Part shown: positions 35,050 to 49,500 of the stretch, piece after piece | Numbering within the stretch: position 1 is the first letter of the stretch | Layout of the letters: each line of letters opens with the position of its first letter | DNA from: Archegozetes longisetosus | Lineage: Eukaryota > Arthropoda > Arachnida > Sarcoptiformes > Trhypochthoniidae | DNA: 64,000 nt | NCBI GenBank assembly: GCA_018873245.2 | Contig: JAEMBT020000007.1 | Location: 1,302,001 to 1,366,000, forward strand | Direction: 5' to 3' | Notes under the pieces: model-generated | What the model was told of the DNA's origin: nothing | Database searches by the model: none | The model's input: only the letters and a program-made list of their open reading frames with translations | Made by a program: the position numbers and the translations under genes

Positions 35050-38000
35050 GGCTTCGATTCTGACTTTTCTTTGAAATCTTTGAATTTTTTCAAACCTAGT
35101 GCTGCCTTTCCTTTAATTACTTTTTCCATTTTGTCCAAATTGATCATCTTATTGAGCGGTTTGTCCATTGCTTTATTGCTATGACTGTTTTGGTCGATCG
35201 GAAACATACTCAGATTGTTTTGAACATTCAATTTATCAAACACTTATTTTTGGTACAATTTTATTTAAATTTCAAACAATTTATTATCAAATATCAAACA
35301 ACTATTAGCTTAGATTTAGATAAACCAAATTGCAATTGACTTTGAAACTGACTTCTCTTATGAGGAAAATTTATAGTCCTGTTTGGTTTTTCCTACAACT
35401 AATTACAGTTTGAAAAAACAAGACTTTATTTTTTCTTCCTACTTATTTATTTGTTTTAATTATACAAAGTGTTTTCGACACAATAAAACTCATTTAAATT
35501 ATTTCTGGGTTTATATATCACTTCTAAAATGCCTCCAAACCGGCGTCACAGATACTTATCATTCAGTATTACAGTTAATTAAATCCAGAGTTTAATATTT
35601 GACGCTTTGTAAGGAGTGATTTCGTATAAAATAACAGAAAACACTGTAAATGTATTAATATTTTTATACTTATTTTAACCAATGCTTGGCATAAGACTTA
35701 TCACTAGATATAGCATTTAGACGTCAAATCATATGAATGTGGGCAAATTATTGTCACAGTTTTTAAGGAGAACAACACGCGATTGTAGTATGACTCAAAA
35801 TACTAATAAATGACTCGCCAGTCATGCAATTACATTTATTCAAACTTTCACTCTGAGAGCTGCGTTAAAGACGTCACTAAAACAGCCTATCGCTCACTAA
35901 ATGTAAACAAGACCTCAGTGTAGAGGTTCTGAAGCTCTTGTGAACCAATTATTAGGCGTCACAATCGATATGCCAAAAGGTTTGTATCAAAGTCATAATA
36001 GAACATTGTATCTGACATTCAAAAGTGACGCAGATTTCACATTATATTACACAATCACAGTTGAGTGTGAGTTACCTTGCTTTTAGTTGGAATGCTGCTA
36101 TGACTGTGACGCCTGATTATTGGTCCACACAAGTTTGACATAACGCGCAGAGCTTTTGATTACAGTCTGTAGAAGTAGTGTTAAGTCGATTCGAGAAAAT
36201 ATTTTTCCATAACCTGTAGACATGAGGTATCGGAAATTTCCATTGACTCTCACATCACATGCTCTGGAAGAAGATGTGATCCGTCTATAAACTTGAACCC
36301 CTTCGGCCTAGATTTTGGTATCTAATTCATTTATTGATCCACTTTTCGATGTAGCCTCAAACAATAGTTATCAAAACAATTGTTAATTTGAATATTTACT
36401 AATCAATCCTTTGTGTAATTTCTATTCTCCAAACTTGAAAACCCTTTATCTTTGACTGTTTCTTAGAATTTTAGTGTTTTCTGGTTTATTTATATGTTGT
36501 TTATTCAAGTTTTGCATAACTTGTTATATATTTATAAACGGTTTTATTAGAACGGAACTTTGTTTTGATAACATTGATGTCACTTGTTATAGACTGCACT
36601 CCTTATGTGCGATGCAAACTTTTGTATCAACAATAAGTCCTTTAATTAGTGACAAATTTCGTCATTTCTGTGTTATTTGAAAAAAATTGAAACAGCTGGC
36701 TATTAAACTTTATTAAATGAATTAATTAGTTTAAAAAATTGCTTCATACTACAATTTAGATTACTTAACTCAAACCAATTCAATTACTGAGAATTTAGTA
36801 ATTTTCAAGTTGTCAAACAATATAATTTAATGTATCAAAAGGTTGTCTATTCCGTGATTTATGTTCAACGACAATTAAATTTTCAATTGATTAACTTTAT
36901 GACCTGTTTTATTAGTTATTACGGTTTTAATGCTCGGCACAACAAGACAAAGTCGTTATCTAAAGCTCTCACTTAAATATTGAACTACAGTTTGATAGGA
37001 AGTGAATGAGTTGAAATGTTTTGAAATACCGAAATAAGTGTTTACTTGAAGCTTGGGCAATGCCATCAATAGTTAGAAAGTCAACTATCAAGTTATTACA
37101 AAAGTTGTGGCAAACCACTACTTCAAACCAATCTGCTAAGTGAGTTAGTCTTAAATGATGGGCCTCAGTCTCCAAATTTTTTATTCAGAAAACTGAAAAA
37201 TCAAAGATATTAGAGGTTTCCTAATCTGCTGAGGTTTTGGAACCTTAATGTTAGGCGAAATTGATTCTTGTCCAGATTTAGCCAAAAGTGATGATACATA
37301 ATGAATTTTTAGTGTATCAAAATCTTTGTTACAGTTATTTTCAAATTTGCCAAATATGCAAAAGTATTTTAGGCTCACGTTTTGTATAATATTTTCAATT
37401 AACGCATTAACTATTCTCTTACCTATAGTTTATTAGTCATAAATATAAAAGTTTTATCTGAAAATTCCGATTACTAAACAAGCATTAATTTATGAGTTAA
37501 TTGTAAATTTTTATTTGATCAGTTCCCTAGACATAGACTTCTACGTCTTAAAAATATCTATAATTTTGTTTAACTTTATATAAGAGAAAAGTGGGCATTG
37601 ATTCAGGTGCAAAATTATCTCCTGCTATGAACCTAAAGTTAATTAAAAAAAGAAATAAAACAGGAAATGAACTTTGATTTATAGGTTTATTTGATTTACG
37701 TTTTGAGACATATCATATGAATTTGAAATCAAATGATTTTTAGTCGAGTCTTGAGAACCAATTGATTGCACGGCACAATCAAATTGACTTGGTATTAAAG
37801 TCCAAACTTTTGGAAAACTGCTGTTACTTTATGTATTCAAAAATGTTCAATATTTCAGACCAAAATATATAGTTCATAAAATTGTCAAAACATTAGATAT
37901 AAATAACTTTAAAAATTAAATTTTAATTAAGTTCATCATAAGAACATAACAAAACATTTCATCTGGTCTGAAAAAATATAGTACAGTATAATAGTATTAC

Positions 38001-38080
38001 TGGAGAAGTAACTTTTTGGTTACTTTGTTTGAAAATTGGCCTATCGTACAAATAATTAAAAATACAGTATTTACTATTAA
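35050..38080. other. Intergenic; contains an overlapping upstream frame and a MITE-like inverted repeat
   Basis: A 78-codon minus-strand frame (35243-35007) starts upstream of the phosphotransferase ATG and overlaps it in another frame. At about 35935-36150 an imperfect inverted repeat (CTTGTGAACCAATTATTAGG versus CCTGATTATTGGTCCACACA) looks like an old MITE. Nothing else is recognised between the phosphotransferase and the end of calpain-7. Confidence 0.45.
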
Positions 38081-41000
38081 CTATCTAATCTTTGAAAGTT
38101 TGATTGGAGAAGTTGAATGCACTGTTAGAAAGAAAGGTCCGATTTGGTTGGGCTTGAAGGTTGATGGAATTATATTATAAGTACCTGCCGGCACGTTTTT
38201 TAGCTGAAGTATTGTGAAACCAGATCTAAAAAAATTCGACAAATTATTGATTAATCAACTTGAATATAGAATTTTTCACTCAGATAGATTTAACATCTAT
38301 GAAATTGATTAATATTTTGTTTTAGAATGCTGTGTTTTAAACTTTATGGGCTTGAATTAGACAAAAAAAAGTTATATTCGGTACATGTTCGCTCTTTACT
38401 TAACCTGATTTCCGCGAACTATCAACTATAAGAAGGTTATACTTGCATGGATCAATCAAACTTGCCTTCTGTACCTAGCGCCGTCATTAGCGCAATTTTC
38501 CTAATCTAATCAGGCTGATTTAACCTTTATAACAGTATTAGACTTGATCTAGTTTAATTAGGTTAGTTTAGGGGCTAGGCTAAGTTAAGGCAATAGCTCG
38601 TAGAGGGCTAGTAAAGGACTTCGAGTGCTTTAAATAATTGTTGAATACCTAATATTTGACCAAAATCAAGGCAAGTATAGATTGAACATTTAGACCTTAT
38701 GTACACTTGTATGCAAGACTTGGTTTAAATTTAGAGTATATATAAGCTTTAAGACAAGTTTCAGGTCTTAAATCCAGTTTTAGACTTTAACTTACAGTTG
38801 TATACAAGTGTGCATACAGGTCTTACCATTTACAGAATGGAAAACCAAAATTTTATATAAACTTTTAAGTTAAATTTTTGGAACTCATAAATGAACTTTT
38901 TGGTCGAAAAACTAACTTATAATTTGGTTAAAATAAACAATAAACTTATGGTTAAATTAGGTTTTGATTTAAAATTGCCAATCATTTTAAATTTAATTTT
39001 CTTCACCTAAAAGATCCGGAATTTGCTTTCGGAAAATAATTCGGAGAGTTTTGGTTAACGAGACTGACTGTTGTTACATCGATACCAACCGCGTAATCTC
39101 TGTAAAAATAATTTTAGTATATCATAGGGAATTTATTACCGAATAGAAATTTTCATTTAATACTTCGGTCCTTTTAAGTCGACAAGTATTTCATTATTTT
39201 CATCATTCGCTCCACTAATATTCAACTGATAGACAGGATTTTTAGGGTAAGTCAACGGATTATTAAGACACCCGCCGGCAGTCTCTGCCGTCCATTTGCC
39301 GTTTTTCTCCTTCAAGATAATAAAGATTACTACTTGAAATAAATTTTCTAAACCTGAACAAAAAAGATTACCACTTCTTTATATTTGTATGGATTAAGAA
39401 TTTTTTGAGACTAAAAGGGCATGTAGAGTAGGCTCTAATCGTATAGTTAATAGTATTTGACTTCTCGTATTGAGATATGACCAAAGTATATTTAATACAT
39501 CCGTCTTTGGGCATTATTTTGCATAAGTAGTGCGGAGAATTAATTCTCACTCCGTCTATATATGGCGGCGGATCAACTATTCAGTAAATAAAAATCAGTC
39601 AATTTTCTAATAAATTTTCAAAATTAATAAGTAATGAAAATATTCTGATTACAAGGCATGTAAATTTTTTCTCCATTATTCTTGTATACAAGAAGTGCAA
39701 TGTATTCGCGATTGTTTGCGAAATCATTCTATGGATTGGAGCAAAACTAGATATAAATTTATTTTCATACAAAAAATAGATTTATTTGACTATCTGTCAA
39801 TACCTTGTCAGTTATATGTCGTGTTAACAATATCCAACAAGTGCTTTCAGCACTTTTTAGAGTAAGAGAGTATTGGGGATTATCTCCGATATAATACAAG
39901 TCCTTTACGGGACCGACGCCTGCATTCCATGAACTAAGTTTAAAAAAAATTATTCAAACTTATGCTGATTTTCACATCAGAAAAATTTCGATCACTTACT
40001 CATGTGTACAATAAGTGTACTTAAATAGACTCGGATTCCAGTTCAGATAAGAGACATCAAAAAATCTGTATAAGGAGTCGATATCTATCCAAAACACTCC
40101 TGTTAGGTTACCAAAAATCAATAATAAGATGAATATCAAATTTCAAACCAATTAAATATCTTGTTTTTCAAACCATTATCGAAATCTCGAGCATTCTTCG
40201 GGTCATAATGCAAGGCATTCTTCAAAGCTGTGGTCCAGTTATTGACGTCTCTTTCGCTATAGTTTCCTTTCCATCGCATATGACTCCAAGGATTCTTCAG
40301 TAAAAATAAGCTTTTACCCTAAAAATGGATTTTAAGCTTAAAAAATATTGTTTACATCAAAATTATTTTTCTCCATCAAAGACTTACACAAACATTCTTA
40401 ATATCGAGCATCGCATAAGCGTGTGTCGGCACTAAACCTGTTCTATCGCTCTCACTATCAGTCAGTTCTCCAGTCGCGAAAGTGATCAAAACGTCTCCTT
40501 TCGCATGCCTTTCGTATAGCATTTTGAATGTCTTTTCTTTATCCTCTTCTGATCCATGAATTTGTAGCCTCTCTGGTATCCAACCCGTCAATGCGTGCAG
40601 ATCTATATTCTATTTAAGAATTTTAAAACAATTTATGATTCAGTATAGGTCTTAGTCGTTTGAATGCTCACAGAATTACTGCCCGGAAAATCATAGCCTC
40701 CCATAACTTTAATGTACGCCTTTTCTAGTAATGAGACCCAGAATTCATTTCTATCTTTCGAATATGAGCACAATAATTCTCCGTTTCGACCAACTGGTAG
40801 TCTATCATCAATAAGTATCTATTGATCAAAGTACATATTAAATGACCTCATAAACTGTGAACAATCTATAGATCGAATTTCATCAAAATGTGCAATAAAT
40901 GGTACATTACTTTAGAATTTTTTAAATTACTAAATATTGTGTTTGATTTTCTAAAAACGTTGGCAAAGAATGAATGTGTGAAAAAAATTTCAAACTGTTT

Positions 41001-42604
41001 GAATTGATGCATAATTCATAAAAAATAAAGATATACTAAAGATTTTTTCCTTCAAAGGTTTGAAAACCATTACAACTTATTTGATTCGAAACAAATAGAG
41101 CTTGATAGGTCTATGACTTTATCAAACTGTAATGCAAGACAAACAAGAAATGGATATTTTTAAAATGTTGTCAAACTATGAAAATCTTAAAATTTGTTAA
41201 AGTAATTTCTTAAAATAAAATAAGGAGTTTAGACTGACTTTTCTCTTAACACCATTGATATGAAATGTGATCATATATTTTCCACACGGATTATAAACTG
41301 GGTTTCCACTTCTATTCTGAGGATATATTATGGAAGTTATGATTTTTTGCCAAACTTCTTCTCATAAAGAGCTGAAACAGCAAGAGATGCGACAAAGAAC
41401 AGTCACTGACAACTGTTTGCTTAATATTGAAGCAATTGATGTCCGAGATTATCGTTGGATTTGAGCTTATTTCATCAAAACGACTCCAACGACAAAAGTT
41501 TAGCTTTTGTTTAGGAGATAGTGTGGGAAGTCCGTCTTTATCACTAAATGGTATTGAATACGAAAACCTTTCCTTTAAGTCAACACTAAGAAAAGGCACA
41601 TATTCTCGACCATTGATTATTGAAGTCTGTCGCAAGACTGCGATCTCTGCCGAACTATACGATGATTGACCACTTACTATGTGCTGACTCGACGTTGAGC
41701 TCGAGCTCGAGACTGAGATCTCGTCTAATTTTAAATCATTTAAACTACTATTTATATCACAAGGTGGTTGACTAGATTCTGATTCAGTTTTTGTTTGTTT
41801 GGATTTTTGTTTCAATACTTCGGCACGGTCTAATGCTTCGGTTGCAACATTTTTTAGTTTTGTTTTTAGCCATTCATCTTCTGTCTCATTTTTCTATTGA
41901 GAAAAACAAAACAGATTCAAATTTTTAAAGCTTTTTCACATGATAAGTATCGGTAAATTGAAAACTTTATTAACTTTAGATCTTAACTAGTTCTAAAATT
42001 GAATCAAACTTTTTTAAATATTATCGTGAAACTAAATTGAATACAAAACTTACGGCTTTTATGCATAATTCAACCGCCTGTAAATACAATTGAATAGCAT
42101 TTTCATAATTATGATCTTTATCTTCGTCTAAAGCTTCTCTCATGACAAACTCTGCTCTTTTGTATTGAGACAGATGTTCGCTTTTGGTACTGTCCAAACT
42201 ATTATTTTGTAACTGATTTTCTAAAATAAAAATTTAAAAGATCATCACTAAGTTAAACATTTGAAAGCGAGGCAAACAATAAACAATAATAAAGTACTTA
42301 ATAATCTTTCACTCAAAACTTTGGCTCTATTTGTATATTCATTGATTTTTGATTGAATTTGCATCGACTCTCCAAACGATAAGCATTTTTGCAATAGTTT
42401 TGAGCATTCCTTAGAAGACAAAAAATTGATGAAAAACTTCAACTTATAATTAGTATCAGTAAATACCTGATAGTAATAAAGAGCTGCCTCTAAGTCATTA
42501 CTATTATCAAAACTGACTGCTAATTGTGCCAAATATATGGCCTGAGAATGTAATTGTTTTAAATAATTATCCGATTCGTTGCTCGAATTTTGATTATTCG
42601 ACAT
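38081..42604 (-). CDS. CAPN7: Calpain-7, 14 exons, with three single-base frame breaks
   Basis: An intracellular cysteine protease with two N-terminal MIT domains, which in other animals bind ESCRT-III proteins on endosomes. Exons (low-high): 42467-42604, 42298-42409, 42054-42220, 41239-41893, 40672-40818, 40388-40609, 40174-40318, 40000-40099, 39804-39933, 39653-39728, 39372-39576, 39164-39309, 39007-39099, 38081-38225. They give about 827 residues with the breaks allowed for (human 813). MIT 1 is about 13-85, MIT 2 about 95-165, a Ser-rich linker follows, and then the protease core. The triad is present: Cys304 (VVSDC), His470 (LVPTHAYAM), Asn490 (KNPWSH). Two C2-like domains end in [17 protein letters not shown]. 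One base is missing at each of 41394-41396 (A3), 41343-41348 (T6) and 39401-39406 (T6), plus-strand coordinates. All other phases agree. Confidence 0.95.
38690..38826. repeat. Small inverted-repeat element in the last calpain-7 intron
   Basis: AGACCTTATGTACACTTGTA near 38693 is matched by the inverse TACAAGTGTGCATACAGGTCT near 38802-38822. It lies in the ~780-bp intron before the final exon. Non-coding. Confidence 0.6.
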
Positions 42605-43559
42605 CCCTGTTACTGCTCGTTGTGAACGGTTTATTGCGCTAAATATAATATCTTAAATATAAGTTTGAGCTGCATTAGTAGCAGCGATTACTTCATCAAC
42701 CTTTAATGGTTACAAGCTATCGACAAAATTTTGATTTGTTCACTTTAACGCAATCAGTGGTTAGTCATATTTTGTTTGTATACAAACACCTATTTCAAAA
42801 TCATAAGAAACGAAGGCTGAAAATAAACTCACAATAGAGTAATGACAGACTGACATCTCTTGTTTTATAATATGTATTTTACAGTTCAAATTGTTTCGTA
42901 ACTTATTGAATGAGTTTTTTGATGAAACTATTCAATTTCTTACATAAAGTGTTGAATTTACTGGAATTTCTTCATTAGAACAAATGCTAATCTGGACTAC
43001 ATTTGATTGAAAATTACTGACCAACTTAGTCAATAGTTTTTATAACGATTAATTGTAATACTAACCGAATCAGTTTTTGAGACATGCAACCTCAAATTTC
43101 GAGACTTGTTCATTCTTTTAGTCTTTAACTTTATAATGTGCTTTGGTTCGAGTTCACAACTCTAATTGTTGTTTTACCAGTTAAATATAAACTGGAATAT
43201 TGTTATCGTGTTCTGGGATTTTTGTGGAGATTAAATCAATAATTTTAGATTTTGAAATGTAGCTTTGAATTCGGCATGTTTAATAACACAAACATTATTG
43301 TTGTCACAGATAATGCAGAAATTTATTACCATGATCTAACTCATTGCCTCTAATCGATATTGTAGTGTGTAGCCGACTTTGCTTCTTTGAGTATTATTTT
43401 ATATCAAAGTTCTAATTGAAAATTCATTAGAAAATTGAATTGAAAGTGTGGTAATTGCTTCAAAAGGGTTGGAAATTGAGGCTCGTAACTCAATGCTTAA
43501 ATGAGCAATAACAAAATATTGAATGATCAAATAAGAATTAAAATTAATTTATTTCAAAT
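42605..43559. other. Short intergenic spacer between calpain-7 and lipase
   Basis: Both neighbours are on the minus strand, so this should hold the calpain-7 promoter and the lipase 3' UTR. No repeat or additional gene recognised. Confidence 0.5.
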
Positions 43560-46500
43560 CTAATATCTACTAAAGTTAACATTTGTGCATCCTATCGATC
43601 TTCGTTCGCTTATATCTAGAGGCGGATCAAGTTTACATAAAAAATCACCATCCCTGTTAAAAATAAAAGTAAATGTTTTAGCAATCTTTGTATGTTATTC
43701 CTACAGACAAACATCAGTAAAATCTAACTTACATTCGCGTTGAGCCCAAAAATTTGATGAAAACTTCTTTTATTATAACTACATCAGTTGAACTTTTTTT
43801 ATTGAAATAGATATCAATTTGCTTAATGTCTTTAAGTCTGAGTCCTGATTTTGCACTATATTTTAATTCACGCTTATACTCTTCATTTGGATAGAAACGG
43901 TCCTCAAATTTGATAGTTTGTGTTGGGGTTCCTTTTATTTCGATGTTGATCGTTCCTTCTCCAACGGATTTTTGATCAGATATTTGAAGGAATATCATAT
44001 ACCTATATACTTATAGTGAATAAAAATGAAAACAAATAATTAATTATTCGGCAATAACTGAGAAATAGCTCAAACTTTTGGTCTTCAGACCGATTGAGCT
44101 TTCCTTCTAGAGAGTTCCGAGAATTTTGAACATTCTCTATTGGATTAGTGATATCTGTAAATTTTTACAGATCAACCACTGAAAGAACTATATTTGCTTT
44201 TGTTAAAACTTGGATTGTAATGATTATCATACTGCCTGTGGGTAATGATGGCAAAATCCTAAAACTCAGAAGAATCAACACTAATTATGTACATTTATAT
44301 TAGAATGAATTTTACTAGTTTTACTCAAAGGCAGTTCATAATCTTATGACTTTTCATAAACGCTGAGTAAGAGATATCAAAGGCATAAAAGATATTAAGA
44401 AATTTAATCAAGATTAAAACTTTTCACTTTGAGTTAAATGACAAGAATTACTGATATGAATTGACCCATAACAGAGCTTTGTGTCACTTGACAACCAGTT
44501 ATAAACAAAAGTTCTCAAATGGTTATTCGGTGATAAAATGCTTTTTTGAACTTGTTCTTAGACACTGATTGATTATTATTGAAACTTTTCTGTTTAAAAT
44601 TTAAAGGTTAATGCTGATTGATAGGCAAAATTTTTATTTGGCCACAGTATATTAACATTTTTACTTTGAAATTCAGGCCTTTAAAAGTTGGTTTTACCCT
44701 CTACTAAAGTTAACTGTATTGTAAAGGTTCGGGAAAACCAAAATGATTTCTATCAAAATTTGTTCAATTTCATAATCTGATCTAACTGAATTAAAGGATA
44801 TCTTCAAAATAGATTTTTCTTTAGTCAACTGAACTCTAAAGAACTTATAGAACATGTTCAAAGAATTTAAATGAAAATTATGGTTGGAGAATTACATGAT
44901 TCTTTAAGAGTCTTAAAACATTTTATGACACTGATTAAATCTGTTTTAGAAAAACTATCATTAATTTGGTAGTCTATTGATAATATTGGGACTGGATTGG
45001 TACTTTGAAATTCTCAGATCAAATTAATTGTTCAATTATGACAATAAAATACGGCAATTTACTCTTTAGTCAGCAAGTAAAATTCTTTTTAAACATTTTT
45101 AGTGCTCATTCGATTATTAGATTTCAAGAAAATTTCAAGGGAAAACATATCGAAATTTTACTCACAGCAAAATGGTTCCGATTTAGTTGTTTCGATATAA
45201 AGCTTCATCGCCCTATTCGGAACCTCAACCTTGATGTCCTTGTCAGAGTATTGTAGACCCAATGCCATTGTTTGGCACTTGTCATAAGTACAGTCATAAT
45301 TACAATTTCCATTCGTATACGAATCCCAATCATCACAATTGAAAGCCACGGGTTCACAATCTCTGTATTGCTCACTATAGTTGAAAATTATTAAATCGTG
45401 AGCATACCCATGACTGCATGATAGACGAGGAGCGAAAGCTATATAAGAAAAATTTCAAAATTATCATCGATAATTGTTAAAATAATTAATTAGAACTCTT
45501 ATTCAGATTTTACCAATTTTATTTAGCTAAGATGTATCATTCAAGAGTTTAAAATAACCAATTTTTTGATTTTCTATCAAGATTTATAATTAATCCGATT
45601 TGGATTTGTTTACCTATTGATTTGAAAGATTAAGCTATTAAAAGTGGTATAAATCACTAATTAACTGTTTTAACCTCTTCACCAAAATATTGTTTTTAAA
45701 ATTATTTCAATATGGTATTAATAAAATTTTAATAATCAACTCTCAATTTATACCTGTATCATCATTAATGGCAGCTTTCAAATCAAAAATGGAGTGACAA
45801 TCTGTTAATAAAGAAATGATTAAATTCCATCCTTTTCATAAACTTTCGTGATATTTGAAACCTGGTTGACGTCTGCCACCATTTGGATAGAATTCATAAT
45901 GACTCAAAGGTTTACTACTAATAAAACCAAGATCTTCACCGTTTGTATGAATTGTTTGTACTATGGTTGCATCGCTCATATCGAGATATTCTTTTTCATC
46001 TCTTGCTACTGTGATGTATTTGAAGAAACATGGACCAGCTGGATCTAAACCTGAAGCGTTGTTTAAATTTTTAAAAAATTATTTATAAATTTATTCTCAT
46101 ATTTAAACCAGTCAATTTTATTCAAGCTGTATAATTGACATCGTAATCAGAAGGATAATTTTCAACATTTCCGAGCATTAAAGTAGAGGGATAGAATTGA
46201 CATTTGTTATATCTATTGTCTTTCAAGACATGATTCTTGGGAATTAAAAGATCCATTGAATTAATTTAATTATTTTCGAACTAGCTTTCTGCTTACCAGA
46301 TAAATTACATAAAAAATACTTTATCTTATAATACAAAAAACAAAATAAATATTTATATACACTATACTGAATTTCTACTTTGATTCAATTTTTTCAGAAT
46401 CTAAATCTATTATTTCGAAATGTAATGAAAGGCCTACCTGTTATCCTGCCGATTTTAGGATAAGGAAAATGATATCCAACTACACCAGATATATGAGCAC

Positions 46501-49500
46501 CCAAACTATGTCCTATAATATGGAACCTTTCGATATCTGCTTTTCTTATCTCTACCAATTTTCTGATGAAATTTGCAACAATTGCACCTACAACATTAGT
46601 ACTGGCAGCTGCTTTCCAGTATTTATTCTGATTTGCACCCTTATGCCAGTCAACTGCTATCACATTATATTTTCCTTTTCCGTTTATTAGTATTAAATTT
46701 TTCAGCCTCTAGACAGTAAATATGTCGAAAAGTCTCAATATTTTCAATTTCTAATCATACTCGTGCATAAAATAATTTTATAAATTTAATTTGATTCAAG
46801 AATTGACTCTAAACTTTAGACCACTTTCGACTAATTGAATTCGTTTTCAACCAAGTGCAACTTTGTAAATAATTTTTCGAATGTCCCATCTTTTCAATTC
46901 ATATAAAAATTTAAATCGTTAATCCAAAGCAATGTAATGAAATTTCCTTTTAGATTTTTTGAGTATTTTTTTCATAGATTATAATTTCATTATATTTCTC
47001 AATTAATTTTAAACTAATTTAAAGGTGAAGTTCTATATAAACCATTTGGAAGTTCTACAGTCTAACTAAATGGGCAGTAAGATAAATTTAATGATAATTT
47101 CTGATAACCTAAATACTCACGCCCATCCAATTCTGTTCAGTGAATCCATTTTTAAACCCATGTATAATAACTTTTGTATCAAGATTTGGGTCAAAATCAC
47201 TCATTTCAATATGAGCATCATCTGGCTCGTCACCAAAAGTTTTATTTGATTTGCTGGTAAACAGTTGGAAAGTAACACCTAATTTGTCAGGTGATAGAGG
47301 AATAGTAACAGTTGGAATAATACATCCATACAATTTAGGAAAACAGCCCAGTTTATCAAAACATTTTTCTCCATAATCTTCACCTAATTGTCAGAAAAAT
47401 AATATAAACTAATATTTTCTCTGAGAAAAATGTTGTCATTATGGAGTGTATTAATTTTACCCTCCGATTGAGCTTTCAATTGATTAGCTATGGATCGCAC
47501 AGACACATAAAGAAATAGTAAAGTTATTAAAACTGCTGCTGAAATGACAACATTTGATGAGATGACTAGAGCTAACGAACATTTTCCACAACACTTCCCA
47601 AAGGTTCCACAACATACTCCGCAGCAATGTTTGAACTGCTTAGCAAGTCTGTAAAATTTGAAAATTGAGCTACTAAATTTTTGTAAACCAACGATATTGC
47701 AATAGGGTTATCGAAATATCAAGATTTTTGGTCATTTCTTTGGACTCAAGATCATTGGTTCATCCTGAATGGAAATCTCGAGATTTTCCACCTGCACCTA
47801 ATTTATGGTGTGTTTTCATGTATTTTAACTAGGGTTTTCTTCATAAATTATAGCATACTGGAAATAAAGTCCTAAAGGACATTAATTCTATTGTATTTCT
47901 TATAAGCCTGAATACTAACAACGTTCAATGTGTGTATCTCATGGAAACTCAGTTTTATAAATAAGGGTCTAAAAATTGATATAAGGATCGTCTCTATGAT
48001 TTTTCAACTAAAATTTTTCTTTAAGAAAAGATGGTAACCTTATTTTCCAATGAAGTCCATAAAGATTGACAACATTCTATATGAATATCTAATTTAACTT
48101 GGCTTGGGGTTTTTAAATTTACTTTTCAGTGTTTTTGAAACAGTATTAAGATTAACTCGAAATAAGTGGGTATTTCAAATCAACCGAGACTACAATAAGT
48201 AGTGTTAGACATCAGCTCAGCTTACAGCTCAAGCTCACTACACTGAACTGCCAGCTCAGCTCAGGTCAGTTCAATAAGTAATAGTTCATGTAATTTACTA
48301 GAGTTTAATATTCTTAAACGATTTATCAAAGTAGAAATTTGATACTTTCAATGAAGTACCTATAGATGTGCTGTGTGTTCTAATGAGGTTTAATTTAAAT
48401 TAAATATTTTGCAATAATAGCCCATATAAACGATTTAAAAATGTTTTAACTTTAAGATAGAATTAAATATTCAATAATTTACTTCACAAGAAGTTTAGTG
48501 TGTTTGAATTCTTAAGTACTTCGATTCGGAATAAACATTAATTTTATGTTTTGATGTTTTACCCGTTACCCGTAATTTTAAACAACAAGGTATCGTTGAA
48601 ATCTAGAAATTTAAAACTCTTAGACTAAAATTTTTTACTTTGTAACTATTATCAGTATTTTTACTAAATATTAAAATACTTCGCAAAAAGTCTCAATTTA
48701 TCAATCAGATCAATCCAGCTCACAGCTCAGCCCAAGCTCAGGGTAACTGAGCTGATGTCTATCACTAAAATAAGTGTCTCTGGTCTACTTTGAAAATAAA
48801 ATAGGCTGTTTGACAAATAGTGTAATGTGTGTAAACGTGTAAAAATATTATGATTAGTAATCGGCATTATGTAATTGATCATATTTAGTCGCAACAAGTC
48901 ATACTTTTTGACTCTTGTTCACAGCCGTAGCCAGCGGGGGGGCTACGGGGCTATAGCCCCCCCAAATGTTTTTCAAAATTTAAGTGTAGACCAGTATGGT
49001 AAACATAGAACGTTATTTTGTTGATAATATTTCAAACAGTTACGATATCAATAATTCGGATAATTTTAAAGTTAATCTATTTTATGCATCAATCGATTGC
49101 CTTTTGTTTAACATCAATCAAAGGTTTGATAATAAATTAACAGATATTTTAATGGGAGTTAGCGCTTGCCATCCAAAATCCAAGCATTTCATGAAGTTTG
49201 AAATTTTGAAGCCTTTTGCTACTCATTATTGTTTGAATCTAGAAGATTTAAAGTCAAATTCTGAAACTGCAAATTTATTATTCTATGAATGCGAAGATAT
49301 TTTTAATGTCTATGAAAAACTAACTGATTATTCAAACTCTATGCCAGATTTATTAAAGTATTTTAAGATATCATTAACTATAGGATGTGTTAATGTTTCT
49401 TGTGAAAGGAGTTTTTCAACATTTAAAGAGTTAAAACTTATTTGAGGAATTCAATGTCTAATGACAGATTAAACGGTTTAGCTCTTATTTCGATTGAGAG

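Noticed and set aside
41360-41400. A 29-base 'micro-intron' (GT...CAG) after the calpain-7 catalytic Cys as an explanation for the frame break
   Set aside because: The bases inside encode the conserved FVASLAVSA block when one base is added, so they are exon sequence.
46140-46260. Open ~38-codon minus-strand stretch inside a lipase intron, possibly an extra exon
   Set aside because: The exons on either side join in phase to give the conserved GRITGLDPAGP, so nothing is missing there; no good donor for it was found.
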